Of a DNA stretch of 26,473 bases, positions 18,410 through 26,473 are shown piece after piece. The notes under the pieces are model-generated. The model was not told the origin of the DNA, searched no databases, and was given only the letters and a program-made list of their open reading frames with translations. A program made the position numbers and the translations under genes. This DNA is from Saprolegnia diclina VS20 (Eukaryota > Oomycota > Saprolegniomycetes > Saprolegniales > Saprolegniaceae): NCBI RefSeq assembly GCF_000281045.1, contig NW_008246098.1:241407-267879 (forward strand). The letters are read 5' to 3'. Numbering within the stretch: the first letter of the stretch is position 1; each line of letters starts with the position of its first letter.

Positions 18410-18530
18410 GTTGTTGAAATGAGTTATTGACATGCAATTATAAAGATGGTATGAACGCTGTTGTTGAAATGAGTTATTAACATGCAATTATATAGTGAAG
18501 ATGGTGGACTTCCTAGAGCGCTCGTGAGGT
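18410..18530 (+). repeat. Direct repeat copies B (diverged) and C (identical to copy A)
   Basis: Copy B (about 18410-18458) and copy C (18460-18530) stand in tandem. Copy C is identical over 71 bases to 17271-17341, 1,189 bases away. Copy B differs by a few changes and ends in GATGGTATGAACGCTGTTGT (18445-18464), a 20-mer that recurs at 18639-18658. Confidence 0.8.
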
Positions 18531-18605
18531 TTGGCCGGTACGTCAAGCTGAGGGCGCATGGTCAGGGCTCGGGATTGTGTTGGGAATGAGGTAGCGAGCA
18601 CACCA

Positions 18606-18639
18606 AGGATCGGCGCGTAGGGAGGATCGGCGCGTAGGG
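18606..18639. repeat. 17-base perfect tandem duplication
   Basis: AGGATCGGCGCGTAGGG occurs twice in a row (18606-18622 and 18623-18639), directly followed by the 20-mer shared with copy B of the longer repeat. Confidence 0.8.
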
Positions 18640-19152
18640 ATGGTATGAACGCTGTTGTCGCAACGCTGAGCGCGTGCCCTTCCACGCCCCTATCTTTGGC
18701 GACGCAGCTTCCGAGCTTGTTTTTGCAAGGTCGCACAGCCAAGCTCGCCACCGACTTTTCTGCCGAGAAGAAGCTGATGCGACTGGCATGTAATAGCTGC
18801 ATATCCTAGTACCTATCCTGCGCCATTGTGGCAGGTCATAGCTAGCATCAACAACACACTTTGCATGCATCTTGCGCTCAGGACTCCTAGCCCAAATAAA
18901 TTAGCCTCGTCCGAACGTCGACCTGTGTCCTTCCCGCAAGGATGCCGCTTCAACAATACAAGGTGGACTTTATACTAAGACGCGCGGCCAACTCGGCGCA
19001 TGACACGATCGGCGTCGGCGGCCCTTCAACGAACCAAGTTGCGTGTTTTTGTGCATCCGCCCACGTGGCGCCACGGAAAATGGCGCGCGAAATAAAAACA
19101 CGGCTTCGAAATTTTGCGTTTTTTCTCTTTTTTGCGTTTTATTGTGCGAGAA

Positions 19153-20291
19153 CTAGGTTGACGACAACGACGACGACGAGGGTGACGCGTGGTGCTGCTG
19201 CGCGTGCACGGGGTGCTTGACCGTGACGACCCAGCTCTGGTCGAGGTGCTCCTTCTCCATGATGGCGTCGATCTCGGACTGCAGACCCTTGAGAAAGTCC
19301 ACTTTGCAATCTTTGAGAATCGTGACTTGGGTCGGCGACATGCCCACAAACTTGCCCATGGCCGCGTGGTCCCGCTTCTTGATCGCACGCAGCTTCTTGG
19401 AGACGCGGAGGCCCTCGCAGTGCAGCTTCTCGGCAATGTACGTGTCCATCATGCGCCCTTGCGGCACACGCATGTGGCCCGCCTGCAGCAGTCGCACGAG
19501 CTCGACGCAGTAGCGCGTCTCGGCAATGGACCACGGCTCGTGGAGCTTCCGGAGCGGCATGAGCGAGTAAAACACCGAGTTCTTGTCAAAGCCGTACATA
19601 TAATACGTGGCCTGCCAGTCGACGACGCCAGCGGCCGTGAGCACAACGCAGACGTCTTTGCCAGTCTTGAGGCGCGCAATCGTCGATGGTTGCCGGGCAC
19701 TAGAAGTCACACGATAAGATCTCATATCCGGCATAAGGATGCAACGTACTTGGCACGCGACGGCTTGGTCGGAGGCGCAAGCGGCGCCGGTGTCGGTGTC
19801 GGCGGGACATCCCGACGCTCCTTCTTGAACGGCGGCGACTCGAGCGTACTTGTAATGTCGTCCATGGTCATCTTGCGCTTCTTGGAGAGCGGCTTGAGTT
19901 CTATGCGCGACGATGAGCCTATGGACTTGTCGCACTTGGACCAAGTACCTGTGGTGGTGGTCGTCGTGACGGGGCACGAGATCTGTCGGTCAATGCTGGC
20001 AAGGGGCGGGATCTGCATCGAGATGCTGCGCACGAGACGTGGCAGTGGCGCAAACTTGCCAAACTGTTGAAGCAGATGCAATGATGGCAGCAGCGGCGAC
20101 GACGACGACGACGACGACGAGGTGGGTGTCGACGGTTGTGGCAAAAGCGGCTTTAGCATGGGCGGTGCCAGCGGTCGCCGCCAGCCGCCTGTCGACGGCG
20201 TGGATGCTGTTGTCGCGGTGTGGTCGCGGTTGTTGACAATGATGCACATATGCGGCGAATTGAAGTGTGAGGTGTCCACGCCAAGGCCCAT
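19153..20291 (-). CDS. Oomycete 'RISKKF-type' protein, paralogue 2, two exons
   Basis: Exon 1 (20291-19750) and exon 2 (19699-19153) are joined by a 50-base intron (GTACGT...TTCTAG) that restores SRANARQPSTIARLKTG, matching paralogue 1. The protein has 362 residues. The N-terminal half is low-complexity Pro/Ser/Thr-rich, including eight Ser encoded by a CGT/GAC-type triplet run near 20098-20124, plus basic KKRK. The core (about 185-300) has ARLKTGKDVCVV, YMYGFDKNSVF, GHMRVPQGRMMDTYIAEKLH and CEGLRVSKKLRAIKKRD, which parallels the LHC..MRISKKF signature of this oomycete-specific family. The end has LDQSWVVTVKH and a His/Ser-rich tail. The basic patches suggest a nuclear location (inference). 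The ATG at 20291 is preferred over 20477 because a TATA-like plus initiator element lies just before it. An out-of-frame ATG lies 10 bases upstream, so some leaky scanning is implied. Confidence 0.75.
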
Positions 20292-20318
20292 TTGACGCCA
20301 TCTTTTCTTTGTGTCGGT

Positions 20319-20336
20319 GTAATGACCGTATTTATG
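20319..20336 (-). promoter_or_regulatory. Putative TATA-like and initiator element of paralogue 2
   Basis: On the minus strand CATAAATACGG is followed directly by TCATTAC, an initiator-like sequence, about 28 bases before the ATG at 20291. Confidence 0.35.
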
Positions 20337-20505
20337 GAGGCGGGCTGCACGTGGAAACGGATTGTATATGATCACAGTGCATAGTGGGATGCCCGTGTCA
20401 TACGACTGCGCGGCCGAACACGAGCGACATGGCTCGTAGAGACCCGGCTGCGCGCTGCGTGCGCCACGTACCTCCATAATGTAACGCTCGGCGTTATAAC
20501 GCTTG

Positions 20506-21830
20506 TTAACACGACTGAAACGGCAAAGTGGCTTGAAATGCGCGATCTAACACAGGTTCGAACGCGTTCCTAACACTTGGGTGGCCTTGTCGGCCATAGA
20601 CAGGGGCAAACGTCTTGGTTTCAATATTTGGCGACCACGGGATTCGTTCGGCGAGTGTGATGGGAGTCTGTTCCAGTAGGTCGTGGTGGATGCTGCTGGA
20701 GCTCGTGGTGATGTCCTCGGAATCACGCGCTTCAAGCTTTGCTAGCCACGTGGTGTATCTTTCAAGCGGAACTCGGTCGGGGGAGGTGCAGCGGTAGTAG
20801 TACACGCTCCATCTCCACGCCGCCTCGTCGACCGCCACCATTATAATTGCAGGAGAATCTTTACGTTACTCACACGCTTGTCCTCAAGAACACATCGCTT
20901 TCTTTTGCAGCGGGCATAAGGGACGGCGCGTTTACTGCAACACGTCGGTCGCGGTGATGCGAGCGAGGGGGCAAAGCAGCTGCCGACACCATATTTCCCC
21001 ATCATCAACGCCATAAACACGAGAGAAATCGGTGCTTGTCCATGTGCCATTTCTCGTACCCATGTGACCGCGCCAGTTTGTCCAACTAGTCGCACCCAAC
21101 TTCAACGCGTCCGTATACGTTAATCCAGTGCACAACGTCGAGGCAAACTCGCCATCAACGTGCGGCTAGGAGGATTTCGCGCACCACTTGGTGGGACCGT
21201 ACGGTGCGACGACAAGCGGTAGTAAGCTCACCCATTTTAGCAGCCTCGTTCGCCAAACTTGCTAGAGTATATCACCACAAAGATATACCATACCCCACGC
21301 CGCTCGATGCGACAGAGGCCGTCGCGCCACCGACGACGACTACAGAGTATCCGACCACCCAACGAGAAGACGACAGCGCCAAGGTGAACCGTGCATGGGT
21401 GCGTCGCCAACCGGTTCCGTGTGCGATACGTGCTGCGTTCAAACTGTACAGTGGGCCGCCTCGATGTTTCCACTTGCCGCCCATTTCGATCCACAGTAAA
21501 CGCGCCGAGAATCTGCCGTCCAATGGTTGGGTGCATTTATCCAACGTGTCGTTCGGTCGGTCGAATCAGGCATTGATATCATTTTGCGCTCGCTTACGTC
21601 TGCGCTCGCCATTACGCAAAACATTGAGCGCCGTCTCTATGGCACACCGACTAGAAAACCATTATAGAGTGGAGTCGTGTAAATTGCATTTGTGCCAGCC
21701 GGTGATGCGAAGACGACGGGTTCTTTTGAACGATCGCCTGTCGGGCGCGCGCGGTCTCTGCGGCCGCCACGTTGCGCGCGCGTTCCGCCGCCGTGACCAA
21801 CAGCAACACCAGGGACAAGCACGTCGACAT
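20506..21830 (-). pseudogene. Patches of protein-like sequence, probable decayed or multi-exon gene
   Basis: On the minus strand several stretches look coding but in changing frames. These are a signal-peptide-like start MSTCLSLVLLLVTAAERARN (from 21830), a 90-residue frame MDKCTQPLDGRFSARLLW (from 21544), a stretch containing SWTNWRGHMGTRNGTW and DFSRVYGVDDGEIWC (about 21136-20932), and a final frame with WSVYYYRCTSPDRVPLERY and LAKLEARDSEDI, ending at 20506. I could not connect them into one convincing spliced gene: only some junctions offer GT-AG pairs in phase. No family was recognised. It is either a decayed gene, a gene with more introns than I could resolve, or chance. Confidence 0.25.
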
Positions 21831-22718
21831 CTTCTCAGCCACGCGCGGTGCGTGGTACTTGCTACGGCACAGAGATGCGGTCGTCGGACAGAGCGCACAT
21901 ACCAGTGGCGATCTAGGTACTACCCATCCGAGTAGCCTGGCGCAGACCATGCTTGCAGACCACCGCCACGGCACGATAAGCCCTCGGGTGTCGATGGCAT
22001 CCGTTGACGGTATTGATGCAGCAAAGGCGCAAAGACGAAGCGCGTTTACTTGAACGTCGTACGACGGGACCTGGCTCTTCTTGGGTGCATTTTGCGCGCT
22101 GGGTATGTGTACACGACGACGTGTATGAGGCCCGTCTCTGTAAAGCTATCTACGCGTCAAAGAGGGCACCTCGTTTTGCGACGGTCGGACTGGTGACGCG
22201 ACCGATACACTGCGATGCAGCTGCAGCACTCGCGGCGGTGACCCGGACGAGCTCATGTTGGCGCGGTTGACAACGCTGCGAGGACGGTGTACGTGCAATC
22301 TGGCCTGCGCGCAATGCTCGCACTTTGACGACGTATGTCCATCAAGGTGTCATCTTCACATTTTGGCTTGCTACGACTTGGTGGCGCCGCCATCTCCATC
22401 TTCTCGACTCGCCGATAAGCCGCGATCTGTCGCCGCAGCCACGCTGCTCCTCTCGCTGCGTGAGGCAACATAAGACGATTCTGCTTGCTGAACCAAGCCG
22501 CAACCCTAGTCCTTCAAGGCTGGCGCCATTGCGACTTCCACATACTAACTAGTAGCTGGTGGGGTCATGGGCGCAAGGTCGCGTCTCTGGTGCCAACGGT
22601 TTGGCGAACACTGGCACCCCGATATGCACCATACAGCGTATATTCCAGTGCACTCGCCTTGCCCAGCATTCCGTTCGGGAGCGCCGTACGTTGCAAAAAC
22701 CCGTTTTTCATGGACAGA
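21831..22718. other. Region without a recognisable gene
   Basis: Several open frames of 60-90 codons occur on both strands, none with domains or consistent codon use. It follows the patchy region to the left and precedes the stop codon of the GH5-like gene. Confidence 0.4.
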
Positions 22719-23993
22719 TTACGGTAATTTGACACCGTCTTGGAGCACGTCTTGGAGCGACCAGCCCCAGCCGCGGGTGCTGTCGGCGACCTTCCAGTTT
22801 GCATACACCCAACCGCGCGGCGCCTTGTTGACGACCGGGACGAGCTTGGCCGCGAGAGCTTGCTTGTCGGCCGGCGTCGTGGGCGCAGAGGCATTGGCAC
22901 CGACGCCGAGCGTCCACGCACCAATGAAAAGCGGCTCATGCGACTTCCAGCCGTCGATGCGAGCGGCCCACGTCGCCGGGTCGGAGGCCAGTGCCGTGTC
23001 GTTCATGCCTGGCAGCAGCTGCCACTCGTGCCACGCGTGCGTGATCTTCTCGGGCAGATCCGGGTTGATGAGAAAGTTCATGAACGTCTTGTCTTCCGAC
23101 ATGACGGACGCCACGTCGCCCGGTCGCTGGAACGACCGGCTCGCACACGTCGTCACGACCATCGATTCGGACAGGCCGCGCACGTTGCGATAGGCGTTCA
23201 TGTAGTAGTAGAGGAGCGACCGGAAATGCGCGCTGTCGTCCGGCGTCGAGAGGAGGCCAATGCCCAGGAGCGCCGGCGCCTTGGCGTACCGCGTGGCCAA
23301 AAAGATGGTCGTGTTGAGCGTCGTGTTGTACTTGGCGAGCGGGACCTTGGTGTCGCCCGGGTCGGGCCAGTGGTTCCCATTCATCGTCGCGTACAAGTCG
23401 ATGAGCACCGAGAGGTTGTACTTGGGTGCCCACGTCTGCACCGCTGTGTCGAGGTACGCGAGGGCGCCCGGCGCAAACGTCGCCCACAAGCTGCTCTTCG
23501 TGTCCGAGTTGGTCGTCGCACCGCCAATCCAGTACCCGACCGGAATGCGGATCGTGTTGAAGTTGGCAGCCGCGATCGCAGCAATGTCACTCTCGGTGAT
23601 CCAGCTCTTGCGGTGCGCCTCAAAGCGCGCGCCGAGCTGGCCTTTCACGCCGGCGGCCGCCGACGCGTACGCTGCCGCCGCGTCGACCTCGGTCCACGTC
23701 GCATTCGCCGGCAGGTCCTTCCAAATGTCAGAGCGCGGACTCATCCATTGCTCGGCGACGAGCCAGCCGCCAAGGTTGACGCCACGCACGGGCACGCGGC
23801 CGGCTGCGATCGCCTGCGCCACGTGGAATGTCGTCGGCGCAGGCCGCGCCGCCACGTGCAGGCCGACGATCGCGGCCGCGAGGATGCCGACGGGGAAGAG
23901 GAGCCAGATGACGCGCCGCAAGGACGCCTTGCAGCCGCTCACGCTCTCGCGGGGCGCGACCGTCTCGGCGTTCGGAACCGCCGGGCTCTTCAT
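22719..23993 (-). CDS. GH5 exo-1,3-beta-glucanase-like type II membrane protein lacking both catalytic glutamates
   Basis: This is an intact 424-residue frame. A cytosolic tail of about 28 residues precedes one membrane anchor (WLLFPVGILAAAIVGLHVAA, about 30-49). The rest is a GH5 (clan A) beta/alpha barrel of the exo-1,3-beta-glucanase type: GVNLGGWLVAEQWMSP (71-86), then SWITESDIAAIAAANFNTIRI with PVGYW, and near the end GWVYANWKV and WGWSLQDVL. Active enzymes have an acid/base Glu in a 'LLNEP' motif and a nucleophile Glu in 'GEWS'. Here the first reads LLSTP (S249, T250) and the second GAWT (A359), 109 residues apart, close to the spacing in the fungal enzyme. The HxY loop before the nucleophile is also absent. 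The protein should therefore not hydrolyse glucan; a glucan-binding or regulatory role at the cell surface is inferred. Several N-X-T sites are present. Confidence 0.85.
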   Translation of the reverse strand: MKSPAVPNAETVAPRESVSGCKASLRRVIWLLFPVGILAAAIVGLHVAARPAPTTFHVAQAIAAGRVPVRGVNLGGWLVAEQWMSPRSDIWKDLPANATWTEVDAAAAYASAAAGVKGQLGARFEAHRKSWITESDIAAIAAANFNTIRIPVGYWIGGATTNSDTKSSLWATFAPGALAYLDTAVQTWAPKYNLSVLIDLYATMNGNHWPDPGDTKVPLAKYNTTLNTTIFLATRYAKAPALLGIGLLSTPDDSAHFRSLLYYYMNAYRNVRGLSESMVVTTCASRSFQRPGDVASVMSEDKTFMNFLINPDLPEKITHAWHEWQLLPGMNDTALASDPATWAARIDGWKSHEPLFIGAWTLGVGANASAPTTPADKQALAAKLVPVVNKAPRGWVYANWKVADSTRGWGWSLQDVLQDGVKLP

Positions 23994-24029
23994 CGATTTG
24001 TGAGAAAGGCTGCACCGGACGTGAAGCGT

Positions 24030-24050
24030 ACCGTAGGCTCAACCTACGGT
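24030..24050. promoter_or_regulatory. Perfect inverted repeat ACCGTAGG-CTCAA-CCTACGGT
   Basis: Eight-base arms with a five-base loop lie 37-57 bases before the ATG of the GH5-like gene. It may be an operator-like factor site or a hairpin in the leader. It shares CAACCTACG with 16034-16041. Confidence 0.4.
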
Positions 24051-25016
24051 TAGCACCGGTCGACGGCCGCCGGTGCGTCGCTGGTCGCGAGATGGTAAGC
24101 GCATTGGGATATCGCTGATGGACATGAGCGTAGCTGTCAAGGCCTGGCCGAGGGCGTAGTCGCTACAGCCATAGTGTCTTAGCTACCCTCTTGCGATAAC
24201 GTGTGCGATCTGAGTAGTTAGCATTACTTAGGCTAAGGGTCTTGAGAGTTATGGGCCAGGAGCCTAAGTGTAGTACAGATTGTGAGAACCAAAGTCCGCA
24301 AATAATTGGTTCATTCCACCCACCTGAATTCGCTTAGATGAGTGAATAGAAGATGCAGCAACGCGTGTGATTGGATACAGCTGTGGCAAAGTGCACTTTT
24401 GGAGCGAATATGGGCGAGAGCCAGAACGCAGGACGTGTGCAATGACGTGTGACGCCATAGAGTCGGCCTTGCCACGAGCATCGGCCGAGGTGGCGCTGTG
24501 CACGCAGTGGCAAATGCCGACTTATAGCAAGGGTTAATGCACTGTGTATTGACCCTAGCTACTAGCGATGAGGTTTTACGTACACTAGTTGTGGCTCACA
24601 GTATAAACTTACTGGTATCGTGCGCAACACTCGATTTTAGGTTGGCAGTAGGGCCAGGAGTTAAGTGTCGTCGCGTCGGTTGTCCAAGCCAAGCCAATTC
24701 CCTTGGTCCAAGCTAACGACAGCGCATTCTACTCTGCTTGTTTCCGAGGCGGGACTTGTTCCATGATCTCTCTCAGGAACGCAGGTTCGTTCTCCGTCGG
24801 ATGCATGCTTGGAGCTACAACTTTGAGAAGGCTGGAGCAGGTACGCTTGGACTGTTCAAGCTCAAAAGATGCCCTGATATCGCCCGCTATCGTAATGCGT
24901 TTGCTTGGAAGGTCATGAATGACACTGTGTACACAATTTCCGAAATCGATCGTGTGTAACGTAAAAATAACGATCAAATGAATTTATGAGGCTCACGTCG
25001 TTTGTCCACGAAAACA
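24051..25016. other. Intergenic region with one weak coding-like patch
   Basis: No gene could be supported. A plus-strand frame at about 24738-24959 reads RFVLRRMHAWSYNFEKAGAG and YRNAFAWKVMNDTVYTISEID before a stop. It looks somewhat protein-like but has no recognised family and no clear start. The rest is AT-richer than the genes. Confidence 0.4.
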
Positions 25017-26036
25017 CTAGACACTATGGTACGATTTGGCATTGTCATCGTCGCCATTGTCGTCCGCGTTGATGTTGTCCTTCGTATCGTTCTGGTTCTC
25101 GGAGGACGGAGAACGGCAGCACCGGTTTTCGAGGGTGTACACTAGTAGAGCAATCCAGACAAGGATGAAGCCGGCGAGCTTGGCCATCGAGAGTTCTTCG
25201 TGGTAGATGCAAACGCCCACGAGAAACTGGAGGCTCGGCGTGATGTACTGCAGCACACCGAGCAGCGTCATGGGCACGGTCTTGGCGCCGGACGAAAAGA
25301 AAAGGAGCGGCACGATCGTCAAGACGCCGGCACCGACAAGAAGCACCTGGGTCTTCGCACTGCCGTGGCCAAACGCCGGGTCCAGTCCCTTGACTTGAAC
25401 GACAATCAAGTAGGCCAGTGCAAAGGGACTCAAGAGCAGTGTCTCGACGGCCAGACCGTAGAACGACGAGAGCGGTGCCGTCTTCTTGACGAGCCCGTAC
25501 AAAGCAAACGTCAAGGCGACGGTCAGCGCGATCCACGGGAACTTGCCGTACGCAACGGCCGTCACGACAAGACCTGCAGTCGCGAGCCCCATCGCTGCCC
25601 ACTGCCATGCAGCGAGGCGCTCATGGAAGAGGACGACACCGAAGGCGACGTAGATGAGCGGGTTGATGAATGCGCCGAGGCTCGCCTCGACAATGTAGCC
25701 GGCGTTCATGGCCCAAATACAGATGAGCCAATTTCCAGTGACAAAGAGACTCGAGAGAAGGTACGTACCGAGGACACGGCGGCTGGCGATCGCACTAAGA
25801 AAGGCCTGGCGATGACCAAAGCACAGCAGCCAGAGAACGAGGACGAGGCACGACCAGACGAGGCGGTGGCACACGAGCTGCAGCGCGGGCGTCGACGCGA
25901 CCTGCTTCCAGTAGATGGGAATGAAACCCCAAATCGTAAACGCCGCTGTGAGCTGCAGGACGCCCGCTGTACTCATTTCCAATCCAAATGCAAAATGCGG
26001 CGCTGGAGACCTTGAAGCCATATCGAGTTGGAACAT
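25017..26036 (-). CDS. RarD/EamA-type drug/metabolite permease
   Basis: The protein has 339 residues and about ten hydrophobic helices. The start of the transporter domain, TAAFTIWGFIPIYWKQVAS followed by LVCHRLVWS, is the hallmark of the RarD branch of the EamA/DMT superfamily. So are GNWLICIWAMNAGYIVEASL, GAFINPLIYV, FALYGLVKK and LQYITPSLQFLVGV. Bacterial RarD proteins are about 290-300 residues; here an N-terminal extension of about 20 residues and a hydrophilic Asp/Asn/Ser-rich C-terminal tail of about 35 residues are added. The substrate is unknown; 'chloramphenicol-sensitive protein' is only the historic name. A bacterial-type family in an oomycete suggests old gene transfer (inference). 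There is no intron, and codon use is like the neighbours, so any transfer is not recent. TCTCATACCTTC about 20 bases upstream resembles an initiator. Confidence 0.9.
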   Translation of the reverse strand: MFQLDMASRSPAPHFAFGLEMSTAGVLQLTAAFTIWGFIPIYWKQVASTPALQLVCHRLVWSCLVLVLWLLCFGHRQAFLSAIASRRVLGTYLLSSLFVTGNWLICIWAMNAGYIVEASLGAFINPLIYVAFGVVLFHERLAAWQWAAMGLATAGLVVTAVAYGKFPWIALTVALTFALYGLVKKTAPLSSFYGLAVETLLLSPFALAYLIVVQVKGLDPAFGHGSAKTQVLLVGAGVLTIVPLLFFSSGAKTVPMTLLGVLQYITPSLQFLVGVCIYHEELSMAKLAGFILVWIALLVYTLENRCCRSPSSENQNDTKDNINADDNGDDDNAKSYHSV

Positions 26037-26473
26037 TGGCGAAACGCGACGAAGGTATGAGAGCCAAGCAGCACCATTCCTTTGTGACTGCGTGGACAGC
26101 GGGACAGCGGGTGAGAACCATCTGGCGTCGATGGACCTTCACTGAGCTCGAGTCCACCGTATTGTGAATGAAGGTCTTACTACGTACAGCACCACAGAAC
26201 CGGCACTTGCCAGCGCAACTTGGTGGCAATAGCACCCTTACCTGTGAGCGATACAGAGCCACCGGTGAGCAGTTCTCTTCACACGCTGTTATCCATGGAA
26301 TTTGTGACGTTGGTCCATGGTGACGGTGTAGACTGACGGTTACTCGGCGGTTTCTGTCGCTCGTCTCACGACGCACGAGTGGTCAAGAAGAGCCGTCGCC
26401 GAGAAGCAGTCGACCTGACCATGACAATACGCCTTACATGTCCCCCGGACGCTCGTTGACTATCTCGGGGCGT
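26037..26473. other. Upstream region of the permease gene to the window edge
   Basis: No gene was recognised. An initiator-like TCTCATACC (minus strand, near 26054-26064) probably marks the permease transcription start. A weak inverted pair GGTGGC/GCCACC lies near 26221-26262. It was examined as a possible tRNA and is too short. Confidence 0.4.

Larger units (their letters stand above)
16932..19152. other. Repeat-rich spacer between convergent paralogues
   Basis: It contains the 71-base direct repeats, tandem duplications, the minisatellite and an ankyrin-like relic listed separately. The edges (16932-17000 and about 19090-19150) are AT-rich and probably contain the 3' ends of the flanking genes. 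No intact gene was recognised. Confidence 0.5.

Noticed and set aside
17271-18530. Interpreting the 71-base direct repeats as long terminal repeats of an element
   Set aside because: They are far too short, no element proteins lie between them, and tandem copy B points to simple duplication.
21204-21935. 243-codon plus-strand frame
   Set aside because: The translation is rich in Arg/His/Ser with no domain, and the opposite strand has better-composed stretches.
22740-24053. 437-codon open frame antisense to the GH5-like gene
   Set aside because: It is a shadow frame of a clear GH5 gene; the Arg-rich translation has no recognisable motif.
26215-26290. Possible tRNA near the right edge (GGTGGC/GCCACC pair on the minus strand)
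   Set aside because: The paired arms are only about 42 bases end to end, with no anticodon arm or T-loop sequence.

Overview
The window looks like nuclear DNA of an oomycete, most likely a water mould of the Saprolegniales. The evidence is intact GC-rich genes with very short introns (about 40-50 bases), start regions that resemble the oomycete initiator plus flanking element (GCTCATTYYNCAWTTT-like) 15-45 bases before several ATGs, and protein types I associate with oomycetes. These are a very large duplicated membrane protein, 'LHC..mRiSKKf' proteins, a short KIX-type protein with a polyglutamine tail, a GH5 exo-glucanase relative and a RarD-type permease. Family names come from recognition of motifs by eye; no database was searched.

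Layout, left to right. Bases 1-66 hold the first 22 codons of a minus-strand gene that runs off the window. Bases 1189-3561 hold a four-exon gene for a 745-residue protein built from about seven copies of an unnamed helical repeat ending in D..Df.DTL.Ri. Bases 4745-5110 encode a 121-residue KIX-like protein, convergent with a 1,712-residue membrane protein (5555-10693, minus) made of two related modules of about 850 residues. Bases 11636-12937 (minus) and 13713-14537 (plus) are a divergent pair of long alpha-helical/coiled-coil proteins. Their roughly 0.8 kb spacer has two good core promoters and a cluster of short palindromes.

From 14.5 to 22.7 kb the window is accessory-like. Two diverged paralogues of the RISKKF type face each other (16237-16931 plus, 19153-20291 minus). 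Between them lie about 2.2 kb of direct repeats, small tandem duplications, a seven-unit minisatellite and a relic with ankyrin-like features. A small two-exon coding relic lies at 14801-15169, and patchy protein-like minus-strand sequence lies at 20506-21830.

The right end holds an intact GH5 exo-1,3-beta-glucanase-like type II membrane protein (22719-23993, minus) in which both expected catalytic glutamates are replaced, and a RarD/EamA permease (25017-26036, minus), a family best known from bacteria.

The genes do not form an evident pathway. The most notable observations are the catalytically dead GH5 protein, the repeat protein of unknown function, the divergent coiled-coil pair with its palindrome cluster, and the paralogue pair around the repeat-rich spacer. 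No CRISPR array, rRNA, complete tRNA or intact transposon was recognised.
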